From the NCBI GenBank assembly GCA_951828515.1, contig OX639992.1, forward strand, positions 310,001 to 374,000: a stretch of DNA of 64,000 nt. Direction: 5' to 3'. Source of the stretch: an uncultured Poribacteria bacterium (GTDB taxonomy: Bacteria > Poribacteria > WGA-4E > WGA-3G). Below, in pieces: positions 36,758-45,214 of this stretch; within the stretch, counting starts at the first letter, position 1, and every line of letters begins with the position of its first letter. The notes beneath the pieces are model-generated. The model did not search any database and was not told the origin of the DNA. It saw nothing but the letters and a program-made list of their open reading frames with translations. Position numbers and translations under genes: made by a program.

Positions 36758-37837
36758 ATGAAAATTGGAATTATCGGTTGTGGAACCATCAGTGGTGCCT
36801 ATTTTGAAGGGGCGCGAAAAACTGACATCTTAGAAATCAAAGCCTGTGCTGACCTCCGAATGGAAGCGGCACACGCACAAGCCGAAAAATATAACTGCGA
36901 GGCATGTACCGCCGAAGAATTGCTCGCAGACGATGAGATCGAACTCGTCGTGAATCTCACGATTCCGCGCGCACACGTGGATGTGGGTCTGCAGGTATTG
37001 GAAGCCGGTAAGCACGTCTACAGCGAAAAACCGCTCGGCGTGGATACCGCAAGCGGAAAGCAACTGATTGATACCGCCGCTGAAAAGGGATTACGCGTCG
37101 GATCGGCACCCGATACCTTCCTCGGTGCGGGTATCCAGACTTCTCGACAAACATTAGATTCAGGGAAGATCGGGAGACCTATCGCTGGCACCGCCTTTAT
37201 GTGCGGACACGGACCCGAAGGCTGGCACCCGAACCCTGCATTCTTTTACGACATCGGTGGTGGACCGATGCTGGATATGGGTCCTTATTATGTGACTGCA
37301 CTTGTCAATCTTCTGGGTCCCGTCAAGCGCGTCGCCGCGATCACGGGCAAGGGGTTTGAAGAACGAACCGCAACGAGCCAAGCGTTGGATGGCATGAAAA
37401 TCCCTGTCCATATCACAACGCATCTTACAGGTACGCTGGCGTTTGAAAATGGGACAATCGTCACGGCAATCATGAGCTTCGATATGTGGCGGCATAGTCT
37501 CCCGTGCATCGAAATCTACGGTGAAACCGGCTCAATGACGGTGCCTGATCCGAATGGATTTGGCGGTCCCGTGAATGTGTGTCCGGCGGGTGGCGATTGG
37601 GAAGCGGAAGAAATCCCGTTTCCGAATAACGCTCGGATGATTGGGGTGATTGATATGGTGTCCGCTATCGGTTCAGGACGGATGCATCGAGCGAACGGCG
37701 CGTTGGCATACCATGTGCTTGAGGTGATGCTTGCCTTTGATAAATCTTCTGAAACGGGTGAACATGTCGTCATTGAAAGCACGACGGAACGTCCTGAGCC
37801 TGTGCCTGTCGGTTTACAGGAATGGGAAATAGATTGA
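36758..37837 (+). CDS. Gfo/Idh/MocA-family oxidoreductase, copy 2
   Basis: A 359-residue tandem paralog of the preceding dehydrogenase. ATG 36758 lies in the same sequence context as copy 1, so the longer frame from 36647 is rejected. The first 25 and last 115 residues are almost identical to copy 1; the middle (about 150-240) differs more. NAD-binding GIIGCGTIS and SEKPLGVD are kept. The role is probably related to copy 1 with shifted specificity. Confidence 0.85.
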   Translation: MKIGIIGCGTISGAYFEGARKTDILEIKACADLRMEAAHAQAEKYNCEACTAEELLADDEIELVVNLTIPRAHVDVGLQVLEAGKHVYSEKPLGVDTASGKQLIDTAAEKGLRVGSAPDTFLGAGIQTSRQTLDSGKIGRPIAGTAFMCGHGPEGWHPNPAFFYDIGGGPMLDMGPYYVTALVNLLGPVKRVAAITGKGFEERTATSQALDGMKIPVHITTHLTGTLAFENGTIVTAIMSFDMWRHSLPCIEIYGETGSMTVPDPNGFGGPVNVCPAGGDWEAEEIPFPNNARMIGVIDMVSAIGSGRMHRANGALAYHVLEVMLAFDKSSETGEHVVIESTTERPEPVPVGLQEWEID

Positions 37838-37844
37838 ACATACG

Positions 37845-37932
37845 GCGGTCAGCGGTCGGCGGTCAGCAGTCGGCAGTCGGCGGTCAGAAGAATAGCAATT
37901 AGCAATTAGCAATCAGCAGTCAGCAGTCAGCG
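37845..37932. repeat. GCGGTCAGCGGTCGGCAGTC short tandem repeats
   Basis: Degenerate units of 7-8 bases (GGTCAGC, AGTCGGC, AGCAATT) follow the stop of the second dehydrogenase. This is the same class as 26862-26935 and 36407-36475. Confidence 0.75.
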
Positions 37933-37979
37933 ATGAATCTCTGTCTTTGCTCGACCCGATCTATTTTCTGTGTTGCCCA

Positions 37980-38522
37980 TTAGGAAGCAGGAAAATAAAG
38001 CGTGTCATTCACAAAAGGGATTAATGCTAAAGTTATGCCTTGTACCTGATTTTGGAATCTGTTCATCCTACCATTTGTCAAAAACCCAATGGTGCCGTGT
38101 TCACGTGCGGCGTAGGTATCATCGGCAAGTTCACCCATGGCACGTCCTAATCCTTTTTCGATCAGAAGGTCTTCCGATATCGCACTCGGCAATTCATAAA
38201 GTCCTGTTGTGGCAAAACTGTCTCGATTGTGCTGATCTAAAATATAAACGACGTTCAAACAAAACCACCTCTCCTGCAATTGAAGCACGCCGCCTTCAAT
38301 TCCGACAAAAAACGTCGCGCCGAGGTTCTGTTGATCGTTTATTCGCTTGATGTTCTCAGCGCGATTTTTGGCACCCTCAAATGTCGCATCATTAATAGGT
38401 TGCTCGGCAACACCTGTATCAACGTGTATACCTTCGACCTCTACATGTTCAAAAAATGTTAAAAAACCGTCCTGCACGCTCTGAATTTTTACTGGATTCT
38501 CGGAACCGACCAAGACTTTCAC
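37980..38522 (-). CDS. Inosine/xanthosine triphosphatase (DUF84/YjjX family)
   Basis: A 180-residue protein. GTG 38522 is chosen because GGAGGTG lies just ahead; a TTG 12 bases upstream is inside that site. The start MKVLVGSENPVKIQSVQDG, VDTGVAEQPIND and FFVGIEGGV match house-cleaning NTPases that remove non-canonical purine nucleotides (ITP, XTP). The active-site Glu lies in the central GIEGG region. It is alone on its strand. Confidence 0.85.
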   Translation of the reverse strand: MKVLVGSENPVKIQSVQDGFLTFFEHVEVEGIHVDTGVAEQPINDATFEGAKNRAENIKRINDQQNLGATFFVGIEGGVLQLQERWFCLNVVYILDQHNRDSFATTGLYELPSAISEDLLIEKGLGRAMGELADDTYAAREHGTIGFLTNGRMNRFQNQVQGITLALIPFVNDTLYFPAS

Positions 38523-38544
38523 AATCACCTCCAAGTAATGTGTC

Positions 38545-38655
38545 TGAATCAGGATTTTCAGGATTCAGGGATTTTCAGGATTAGGCATCAGTAATCGGGA
38601 TTCAGAGATCCCTCCTACGTTTAATTCATAGGCGAGGTTAGGAAACATCGCCAGC
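38545..38655. repeat. Cluster of three dispersed repeats
   Basis: Contains the GTCTGAATCAGGATTTTCAG family (inverse of 14396-14419), ATCGGGATTCAGAGATCCCT, and GGCGAGGTTAGGAAACATCG with CCAGCGG. It fills the gap between two minus-strand genes. Confidence 0.65.
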
Positions 38656-38665
38656 GGGGGAAGTT

Positions 38666-40555
38666 TTACAAATTAATCGTAATGTAGGTCTCCACACGGA
38701 ATAGAATTGCCACGGTGCCCCAGAAGGTCGTCACGACGAATTCACCTAACACGAGACCGAGGAAGAAGGGTGCCGCCCTCCGAAAACCGCCGATCCCACC
38801 GTGTTTCGTAATAATCCATTTCAAGATGAAACTCACGAGGAGCGAGAACCAGAAGAAATTCATCGTGAAGGTGCTGGTGACGGCATAGCCCGCTGGATGG
38901 AACGGCATCCACATCCACCGACTGCGGAAAAAAGCCAAGAGGATCGCAACGACGGTCCCGATACTGACTGCACTCAGCACTGCGGTGTCGGGACCCGCGG
39001 GTTGGACGAGTCGTCTACCGAGCCGACTGAAGGTCTCTCTGCCTGCCCACGCCGTATAGACACCGTCCTGATATGAGACGTGTAGATATGCCCAGATCGT
39101 CGCGACAATACTCACACCGATAGCGATGATGACCGCCTTCGCAAAGGTCTTGTTTTCGATGTCAGCACGCTCGGCTATTTTCAGACCCTCAAGATGATGC
39201 GGCATCAACAGGCAATCGTAGGCGCGATTGAAAAAGTAGAGATACGCCAACCCGGTCAGATTACTCGCACCGAGCCGTTTCGCCCCAAAGACCGAATACA
39301 TCATCCTGTCGGGACCGGCATAGTGCTGGTCGTGAACGGGTGATCCGAGTTCAGCGCGCATCCGCGTAATCCCCGTTGCTAACCCGAAGAACAATCCAAA
39401 AAAGGTGGCGATGACCCATAACGACATCCCAAGTTTGTAGCAGAAAACAACAAGGAATACCATACTCAGCAACATCCATGTCACCGCGGCACGGTAAGAG
39501 ATCGGTTCATCTCCGTCATCAAGTGTAGATCGCGCGCCAAACAGCCTACGGAGCACTTGCGTCAAGTAGCGACGCGCACTCCAAGCCGCAACCAGACCGA
39601 TCCCGATATATGCCCCGAAAGATTGTTCCTCCGCATACGGAAACGGTGTCGACAGACCGACTGTGCTCCCTAACACGCGGAGTGCTTGCCAGTACAGGTA
39701 AAAGAACCAACAGGAAAAGGACAACTCCAACGGCATGAAGAACGCCAATCCAACAGCAAATGGGTAAATGCCGATGGGGAACCATGTAATGGCGTTCCAT
39801 GGACGGACGGTAAAGAAATCGGCGATGTCGTACGCACGGATACCGCTGAGTCGCGGGACTTGCGGGAACAGGTAATTGATACCGTTGAGGAGATCTATGG
39901 CAGCGGCGACCCCGAACCCGATCCACATTGCCTTGCTACGGAAGAACCCGCTCCTCGGATTCGCCATCGCCAACGGCAACTGGATCAACGGATAACTCAA
40001 CTTCTCATTTTCGGTCCACTGCCTTCGGAAGATGAAGTTGATACTGAGCATGACCGAAAAGAGTGCGGCGAGGAAGAGTCCCCACCACAACAAGGGGGTG
40101 CTCCACGCCTCGAGATGTGGGTAGAAGGTGGAACCCCCATCGAAAAAGTTTGCGAGTCCGCGCTTATCGGTGACGGATGTCCATGACGGGACATAATGCC
40201 AAAATAGGGATTGCCAATCGTTCTCCGGTGTTGCGTAGGCGAAGGCATAACTGATAATCGGGAGGAGGATCTGCACGCACATGTGCCCACCGATCGCCGT
40301 CGAGAGACACAACATTACATAGATCGTCAGGAGTTCGGCAGTGGAGAGGGAGAGTTGCGGCGAGACTTTTTTCGCGAAGCGGTTGATAATCGTCAGCACG
40401 AACAGCAATGTGACGGTGTTATAGAGCAGTGAGATCATCGACATGTGTGCGATGTCCCAGCGTAGCCCCATCATCTGCCACATCGCATTCGCTGGAATCA
40501 GCAGCAGTCCGATGCAAACGGCTTTTAAACTGAGAGGAGAGAGTTGACGCTTCAC
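38666..40555 (-). CDS. Large multi-spanning membrane protein (DUF6784/DUF6785-like), copy 2
   Basis: A 629-residue paralog of the protein at 5321-7228 with the same landmarks: RRQWTENEKLSYPLIQLPLA, RMRAELGSPVHDQHYAGPDRMMYS, FNRAYDCLLMPHHLEGLKIAERAD, and the ending KHGGIGGFRRAAPFFLGLVLGEF. It has roughly 14 hydrophobic segments and no soluble domain of note. The shared Arg-Ala-Glu-Leu-Gly and His-x2-Glu-Gly-Leu motifs between membrane segments are candidates for a substrate site. The function is unknown; it is probably a transporter. Confidence 0.75.
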   Translation of the reverse strand: MKRQLSPLSLKAVCIGLLLIPANAMWQMMGLRWDIAHMSMISLLYNTVTLLFVLTIINRFAKKVSPQLSLSTAELLTIYVMLCLSTAIGGHMCVQILLPIISYAFAYATPENDWQSLFWHYVPSWTSVTDKRGLANFFDGGSTFYPHLEAWSTPLLWWGLFLAALFSVMLSINFIFRRQWTENEKLSYPLIQLPLAMANPRSGFFRSKAMWIGFGVAAAIDLLNGINYLFPQVPRLSGIRAYDIADFFTVRPWNAITWFPIGIYPFAVGLAFFMPLELSFSCWFFYLYWQALRVLGSTVGLSTPFPYAEEQSFGAYIGIGLVAAWSARRYLTQVLRRLFGARSTLDDGDEPISYRAAVTWMLLSMVFLVVFCYKLGMSLWVIATFFGLFFGLATGITRMRAELGSPVHDQHYAGPDRMMYSVFGAKRLGASNLTGLAYLYFFNRAYDCLLMPHHLEGLKIAERADIENKTFAKAVIIAIGVSIVATIWAYLHVSYQDGVYTAWAGRETFSRLGRRLVQPAGPDTAVLSAVSIGTVVAILLAFFRSRWMWMPFHPAGYAVTSTFTMNFFWFSLLVSFILKWIITKHGGIGGFRRAAPFFLGLVLGEFVVTTFWGTVAILFRVETYITINL

Positions 40556-40850
40556 GGAAAATCGTTGTCAGTTATCAGTTATCAGTTGTCGGAGGTGAAA
40601 CCATTCGTATTGAAGTATTATCGCAGTTGTGAAAATAGATAGACCTCTCAGCGAACAACAGATAACAAAACGCCCTCCGCTCTTGGTGAGATTCCATTGT
40701 TTGTAGTAGGGTAATTCATTACCTGTCCGTCAAGTTTATAGATACCGGCACCTTTTTAACAGGCGTTCGACTTAAACATTCGCGGCGGAAATCTATCGTA
40801 GCATAAACTTTTAGGTTGTGCTACAAACAGGTTACGGTAGGCGAGGTTTC

Positions 40851-41381
40851 TCACGGTTGGCTTGGCTTGTTTACGGTGTAGACTAACCCAACGGTGCCTG
40901 TTTTCTCATACACCGTGTGATCTTTTAACGTCAGTTGGATTCGCTGGGAGGGTTCCTCAATGAGCGGCGTACCGCCACCGAGCACAATTGGGATGATAGT
41001 GACTTCCACCGTGTCAACGAATCCCTCTTCGGCGAAACTCCGAAATAGGGATCCTCCACCGAACAACCAGATGTCTTTCCCTTCTTCCTCTCGGAGCGAC
41101 TGCACGACCTGTTTCCAATTCTCACCGACGATTGTGACATCGTCGTGGTCGCTCTGTTGTAACGTCCGCGAGATCACGAACGTTTGTCCGTCGGGCATCG
41201 CCGCCTCTCCGTGCCCGCGCGTGACTTCAAACGTCCGTCTACCGAGTAGATAGGTGTCGAACTGCTCGGTCATTCCGGCGAAGTCGATATCGGGATCCAT
41301 GACAATCCAATCGAATTCCCCGTTGGGTCCAGCGATATAGCCGTCGAGACTCATAGCGACGCAATAACGAATTCGTCTCAC
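40851..41381 (-). CDS. Dihydrofolate-reductase-fold protein (RibD C-terminal type)
   Basis: A 176-residue protein with a GTG start at 41381 preceded by GCGGAGGTG. RYCVAMSLDGYIAGPNGEFDW opens the fold, YLLGRRTFEV and DIWLFGGGSLFRSF follow the NADP-binding strands, and IPIVLGGGTPLIEE is near the end. It belongs to the YwjB/YyaP group of small reductases related to the RibD reductase domain. Its substrate is unknown. The 295-base gap before it (40556-40850) holds only short repeats (TTATCAGTTATCAGTTGTC). Confidence 0.82.
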   Translation of the reverse strand: MRRIRYCVAMSLDGYIAGPNGEFDWIVMDPDIDFAGMTEQFDTYLLGRRTFEVTRGHGEAAMPDGQTFVISRTLQQSDHDDVTIVGENWKQVVQSLREEEGKDIWLFGGGSLFRSFAEEGFVDTVEVTIIPIVLGGGTPLIEEPSQRIQLTLKDHTVYEKTGTVGLVYTVNKPSQP

Positions 41382-41398
41382 GTTTCACCTCCGCGTGC

Positions 41399-41625
41399 CG
41401 CAAACTAATAGTTTGCGCTACAGTAAGACTGGTGCTACAAACTATGGTAAACTTTAGAATTAATTGTACACTCTGCACCGGCGAGGTTAGAATGCACATC
41501 GCATTTGGTCGAGTACGCCACAAAACCTCGCCTACCCGGGTCTGGGGGAAACATGGAATTACCGAAATATTTATTGAAACCTTATTTTGATTGTATCCCA
41601 TCAGGCGCAAACTAACAGTTTACGC
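41399..41625. repeat. Repeat-only gap with a filled GGCGAGGTT palindrome
   Basis: CGCAAACTAATAGTTTGCGC (about 41399) and GCGCAAACTAACAGTTTACG (about 41608) are unfilled hairpins. At 41480-41532 the palindrome GGCGAGGTT/AACCTCGCC holds a cassette at 41489-41523 that matches those at 25912 and 26974. Confidence 0.8.
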
Positions 41626-41659
41626 TACAAATACGACACTCACGTTATATCAGCAAGGC

Positions 41660-42622
41660 TCAACGCCTGCGGACTTCACTGCTCTTGAGATACCGATAGA
41701 GATCGCTATCGGTTGTTAAGATGAGTTTCGTACTCTCGTTAGTCGTCTGGCGATAGGTTTCAAGGGTCTGGAGAAAGGCGTAAAACTCTGGGTCTTGACC
41801 GTGTGCTTCGGCGTAAATCTGAATGGCTTCTGCATCGGCATCGCCTTTAAGCTGCTCGGCTTCCTTATACGCTTCAGATTGGATCCGCTCTAACTCCTTC
41901 TGCTTCTGCCCCATGATGTCAGCGGCTTCGCCTGCACCCTCGGATTTATATTTTTCAGAGATCCGTTGACGCTCCGAAATCATTTGGTCAAAGACTTTCT
42001 TTCGGACCTCGTCTACATAGTTAATCCGTTTTATCTGGACATCGACGAGTTCAATGCCGAATTGTGGAACGGTCGCTTGGACCTTCTCAAGGATCATGCG
42101 TGTAATCCGTTCCCTGCCAATCTGAATCTCTTCCAACGGTTCGCTGGATTGCCCTTCTTCATCTTCAAGGACTTCCAGATCCAGACTTAACACCCGATTT
42201 GAATCCCGCACGACTTCAATCAGTAACTGCGCTGTCACTAAATCCCGCGCTGCGGAGTCAATAATGTCATCTAAACGAGATTGTGCGAACTGTTCGGTTC
42301 CGAGGGCTTGATAGAATTTGAGAGCGTCTTTAATACGCCAGCGCGCTGTGGTATCCAACCAGATGAATCGCTTGTCTTTTGTCGGGATCTGGTTAGCGGA
42401 GCCATCCCATTCAAGCACGCGTTTTTCAAAGCGGTGTACCTGCTGAATAAAGGGGGTCTTCACTTTCAAACCCGCAGTGATGATCGGTTGACCAATAGGG
42501 CGACCGAATTCGGTAATTACGATCTGTTCACCTTCATGGACGGTATAGAACACACCTGACATAACCAATACCCCCACAACTGCAATAACAATCAAGGGTA
42601 TAAGAACTGTTTTCGTTTTCAT
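41660..42622 (-). CDS. hflC: HflC, SPFH-domain modulator of FtsH
   Basis: A 320-residue protein. One N-terminal membrane segment (residues 4-25, TVLIPLIVIAVVGVLVMSGV) is followed by the SPFH/band-7 domain (EGEQIVITEFGRPIGQPIITAGLKVKTPF). A long coiled coil (DQMISERQRISEKYKSEGAGEAADIMGQK) leads to the C-terminal YLKSSE. With HflK it forms a periplasm-facing cage around FtsH. It is the second gene after hflK; the 245-base gap between them holds two repeat units. Confidence 0.92.
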   Translation of the reverse strand: MKTKTVLIPLIVIAVVGVLVMSGVFYTVHEGEQIVITEFGRPIGQPIITAGLKVKTPFIQQVHRFEKRVLEWDGSANQIPTKDKRFIWLDTTARWRIKDALKFYQALGTEQFAQSRLDDIIDSAARDLVTAQLLIEVVRDSNRVLSLDLEVLEDEEGQSSEPLEEIQIGRERITRMILEKVQATVPQFGIELVDVQIKRINYVDEVRKKVFDQMISERQRISEKYKSEGAGEAADIMGQKQKELERIQSEAYKEAEQLKGDADAEAIQIYAEAHGQDPEFYAFLQTLETYRQTTNESTKLILTTDSDLYRYLKSSEVRRR

Positions 42623-42627
42623 TTTTT

Positions 42628-42853
42628 AATTTTACCTTGCGGATCAGTAACGGGATGTGTGATTTGACGCTTTCTGTGTTCGAGTCGCCCGCGCCGTTGT
42701 TGCAGGCTTCGTTTTCGCGTCTAACTCGATTCCTAATTTTACCTTGCGGATCAGTAACGGGATGTGTGATTTGACGCTTTCTGTGTTCGAGTTGAAGAAA
42801 CGCCCAAGCAAAAACCCCGCGCCGTTGTTGCAGGCTTCGTTTTCGCGTCTAAC
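42628..42853. repeat. Two tandem units of the ACCTTGCGGA...GTTGTTGCAGGC family
   Basis: Units start at 42628 and 42734. Both share ACCTTGCGGATCAGTAACGG and GCGCCGTTGTTGCAGGCTTC. The second differs from the first chiefly by a block around 42795-42816 (GAAACGCCCAAGCAAAAACC), which matches the cassette in the palindromes at 18558 and 24855. They lie between hflK and hflC, whose transcript must cross them. Confidence 0.85.
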
Positions 42854-42867
42854 TTACCTTACGGTTC

Positions 42868-43836
42868 TTATTCCTTGAGTTGCAAAAGTGGGATAGGTGC
42901 GTTGGCTTTACCGTCAATGACATAAATCTCTTTCATCTGGGGCAACACTTCTCGCATCGCTTCGAGATAGAGTCGGCGACGGGTAACCTCTTTCGCCTTC
43001 TGATATTCCGTGCGAATCGATTTGAACCGATCGGCATCGCCTTGCGCCTCGTTGACGCGTTTCAGTGCGTATCCCTGTGCTTCCGAAATCCGCTGTGTCG
43101 CCACACCTTTGGCTTTCGGGACAGATTGGTTGTAATCACGCCATGCCTCATTGATGAGCCGTTCTTTCTCCTGCTTCGCCTCATTGACGGCGTTAAAGGC
43201 GGACTTCACGGCTTCTGGTGGATTCACATCCTGCAAGGTTACCGTTGCGACATCTAATCCGGTCTGGTAGAGATCCAAGAGTTCCTGCAGATGTTTTTCA
43301 ACCTCCGCGGCGATCTCAATACGCCCGACGGTTAGCACTTCAGTGACAGTCCTGTCGCCAATGATCCGGCTCATCACGGATTCCGAGAGGTCGCGTAAAG
43401 CCTGTCTCGGATTTCTCACAGAAAACAGAAAATTTTTCGGATCTTTAACCTTATACTGGACCACCCACTCGACATCGGCGATACTTAGATCGCCGGTTAG
43501 CAATAAAGATTCGTCGGCATAATCGCGGGTGTCATACTGCGTCCGAACCCCGGCTCTCAGCGTCCGAAAACCGAATTCCTCTTTGAAGACCTTCCGGACG
43601 GGAACGTTAATGGCTCTCTCAATACCGAGGGGTAATTTGAAATGGAGTCCCGGTTCGGCTTGTCGGACAGATTTTCCGAACATCAGGACGACAGCGATTT
43701 CGTCTGCTTCGACCATATAAAAACTCGTCGCTAAGCAGGCGAAAACGATCACACCGAGAACCGCAAACAGAATCCGTTTCGGGGTGATGAGACGCGTGTA
43801 GGGTTGTTGTGTTATCAAGTCCTGGAGGTCTTGCAC
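42868..43836 (-). CDS. hflK: HflK, SPFH-domain modulator of FtsH
   Basis: A 322-residue protein with one membrane segment (about 22-44, RILFAVLGVIVFACLATSFY). The SPFH domain begins EADEIAVVLMFGKSVRQAEPGLHFKLPLG, followed by TVTLQDVNPPEAVKSAFNAV and a coiled coil. HflK and HflC together regulate FtsH. It lacks the Gly/Pro-rich N-terminus of the E. coli protein and is therefore shorter. It is the first gene of the pair, with a promoter at 43898-43926. Confidence 0.92.
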   Translation of the reverse strand: MQDLQDLITQQPYTRLITPKRILFAVLGVIVFACLATSFYMVEADEIAVVLMFGKSVRQAEPGLHFKLPLGIERAINVPVRKVFKEEFGFRTLRAGVRTQYDTRDYADESLLLTGDLSIADVEWVVQYKVKDPKNFLFSVRNPRQALRDLSESVMSRIIGDRTVTEVLTVGRIEIAAEVEKHLQELLDLYQTGLDVATVTLQDVNPPEAVKSAFNAVNEAKQEKERLINEAWRDYNQSVPKAKGVATQRISEAQGYALKRVNEAQGDADRFKSIRTEYQKAKEVTRRRLYLEAMREVLPQMKEIYVIDGKANAPIPLLQLKE

Positions 43837-43897
43837 GAAGATTTCTCCTTTTTTCTTCTTCTACATTTAAGGATGTACACGATAATAAACGTTTACA

Positions 43898-43926
43898 ATC
43901 ATAACGCATTCAGCGAAAGCAGTCAA
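43898..43926 (-). promoter_or_regulatory. Sigma-70-type promoter for hflK-hflC
   Basis: On the minus strand TTGACT (43921-43926), 17 bases and TATGAT (43898-43903). Confidence 0.6.
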
Positions 43927-43963
43927 GGGAAAGATGAAAAGTAATCAGCCGCCAGCAGTCAGG

Positions 43964-43997
43964 AAGAACGTGCGATGAATCGCACGACTACAAACGT
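43964..43997. repeat. Unfilled GTGCGATGAATCGCAC palindrome
   Basis: AGGAAGAACGTGCGATGAATCGCACGACTACAAACG spans about 43961-43996, given here in outline: arms GTGCGAT and ATCGCAC with only GA between. The copy at 26961-27020 has the same flanks and arms plus a 32-base insert. Confidence 0.75.
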
Positions 43998-44033
43998 TAG
44001 CCAGCGGGAATCGGTATGCCTTCCTACAGGTAT

Positions 44034-45200
44034 TTAGGGTTGAGCAAGATATGCCCGATAGAGGTGACGCTTGAGATCTGCCTTAATCTCCGGTTGTGAT
44101 AATTTCTTATAGAGATCCAACTTACTATTGACGAAACCCAATAAAATTTCATCAAACACCTCATCAAACTTATACCGTTTGTTGCTCTCCGAATTATCCC
44201 CGTCAATCACCTGCCGAAGTTCCTCGTTTTCGCGCACTTTCTGGTGCATGGTCTCAAGGTCAACCTTATCTTCCGGTGTGAATTCCGTCTGATAGGCACT
44301 GTTTAGCGCGTCAATGATATTGGAGAGGAAATCCTGCTCAGGATCCCTGATGACAGCGACATCGCTACCGATCCCTTCGACCTCACTATCCCGTGCATCA
44401 AGGGAGAGGTGTAGACTCTCATGCGTTCTCTGCACACGGAATGAATCCAAATCAACAGACGCGAGTACATCTTGCAGGTCGGGGTGTTCCCGTTTCGGCA
44501 ACTTCTTGTTGAGACTGCGACCAAAGATATACAACTTCTCCAACGCCACATCGGTGAAGGTAATCAACTGTGAGATGTATCCGTAGAGCCGAATGTAACT
44601 CTGCAAGGTAGAACGAAACGCCTCCCTGTCCTCTGTTTCAAGTTCTCTCCACCGCTTAACAACGTCATCGAGAATGCCTTGTAGCAGTTCATCAGGTTTA
44701 TTCGTATCGTAAAAGATATTGCAGAATTCTTCGAGCGTCTCCTCACCATAGAGGTCAAACCCGTCCAACTGGTGCTGTAGGTCATACAACTGATTCGGGT
44801 CGGTCCCCTCCGCGAGTTTCGTGGTTTGATAGTATTGCTGAAACGCTTCCTGTATCTGCTCGGGTTCATTCACAAAGTCGAGCACCAACGTATCGGTTTT
44901 ACCTGCGGTAACACGGTTCAGGCGACTCAAGGTCTGAACACATTGCAGCCCGTCCAGCACCCCTCGACCCGCAATCTGTTTGCTCAGACGGTCGAGGAGT
45001 TTAGCGGGTGTCTCCGTACCATACTGGCGTTCCAGTCGCTGATATACGTCCGGTTGTGTGTCCTGAATAAACTGGAGGGTCTCATTAGGTATCAGGCAGA
45101 GGGATTTATCGTAGTCAGCAGATTGTAACGACCGGTAGTCCGACTGATTCAGGTGCTGTTCGATGTGGTCTTCAAAATCTTGTTCTGTATACGTCGGCAC
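44034..45200 (-). pseudogene. hsdR: Type I restriction endonuclease HsdR with a large internal in-frame deletion
   Basis: A 388-codon frame with a GTG start at 45200. Residues 1-84 are an HsdR N-terminus (PTYTEQDFEDHIEQHL, ADYDKSLCLIPNETL). At about residue 85 the sequence jumps to helicase motif VI (CVQTLSRLNR, 87-96) and GKTDTLVLDFVN, then continues through the C-terminal helical domain. Full HsdR is near 1000 residues. The PD-(D/E)XK nuclease and helicase motifs I-V, including Walker A and DEAD/H, are gone. It cannot cut or translocate DNA. The reading frame is intact, so a residual assembly role is conceivable. Confidence 0.85.
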
Positions 45201-45214
45201 GGGTCTACACCTCG

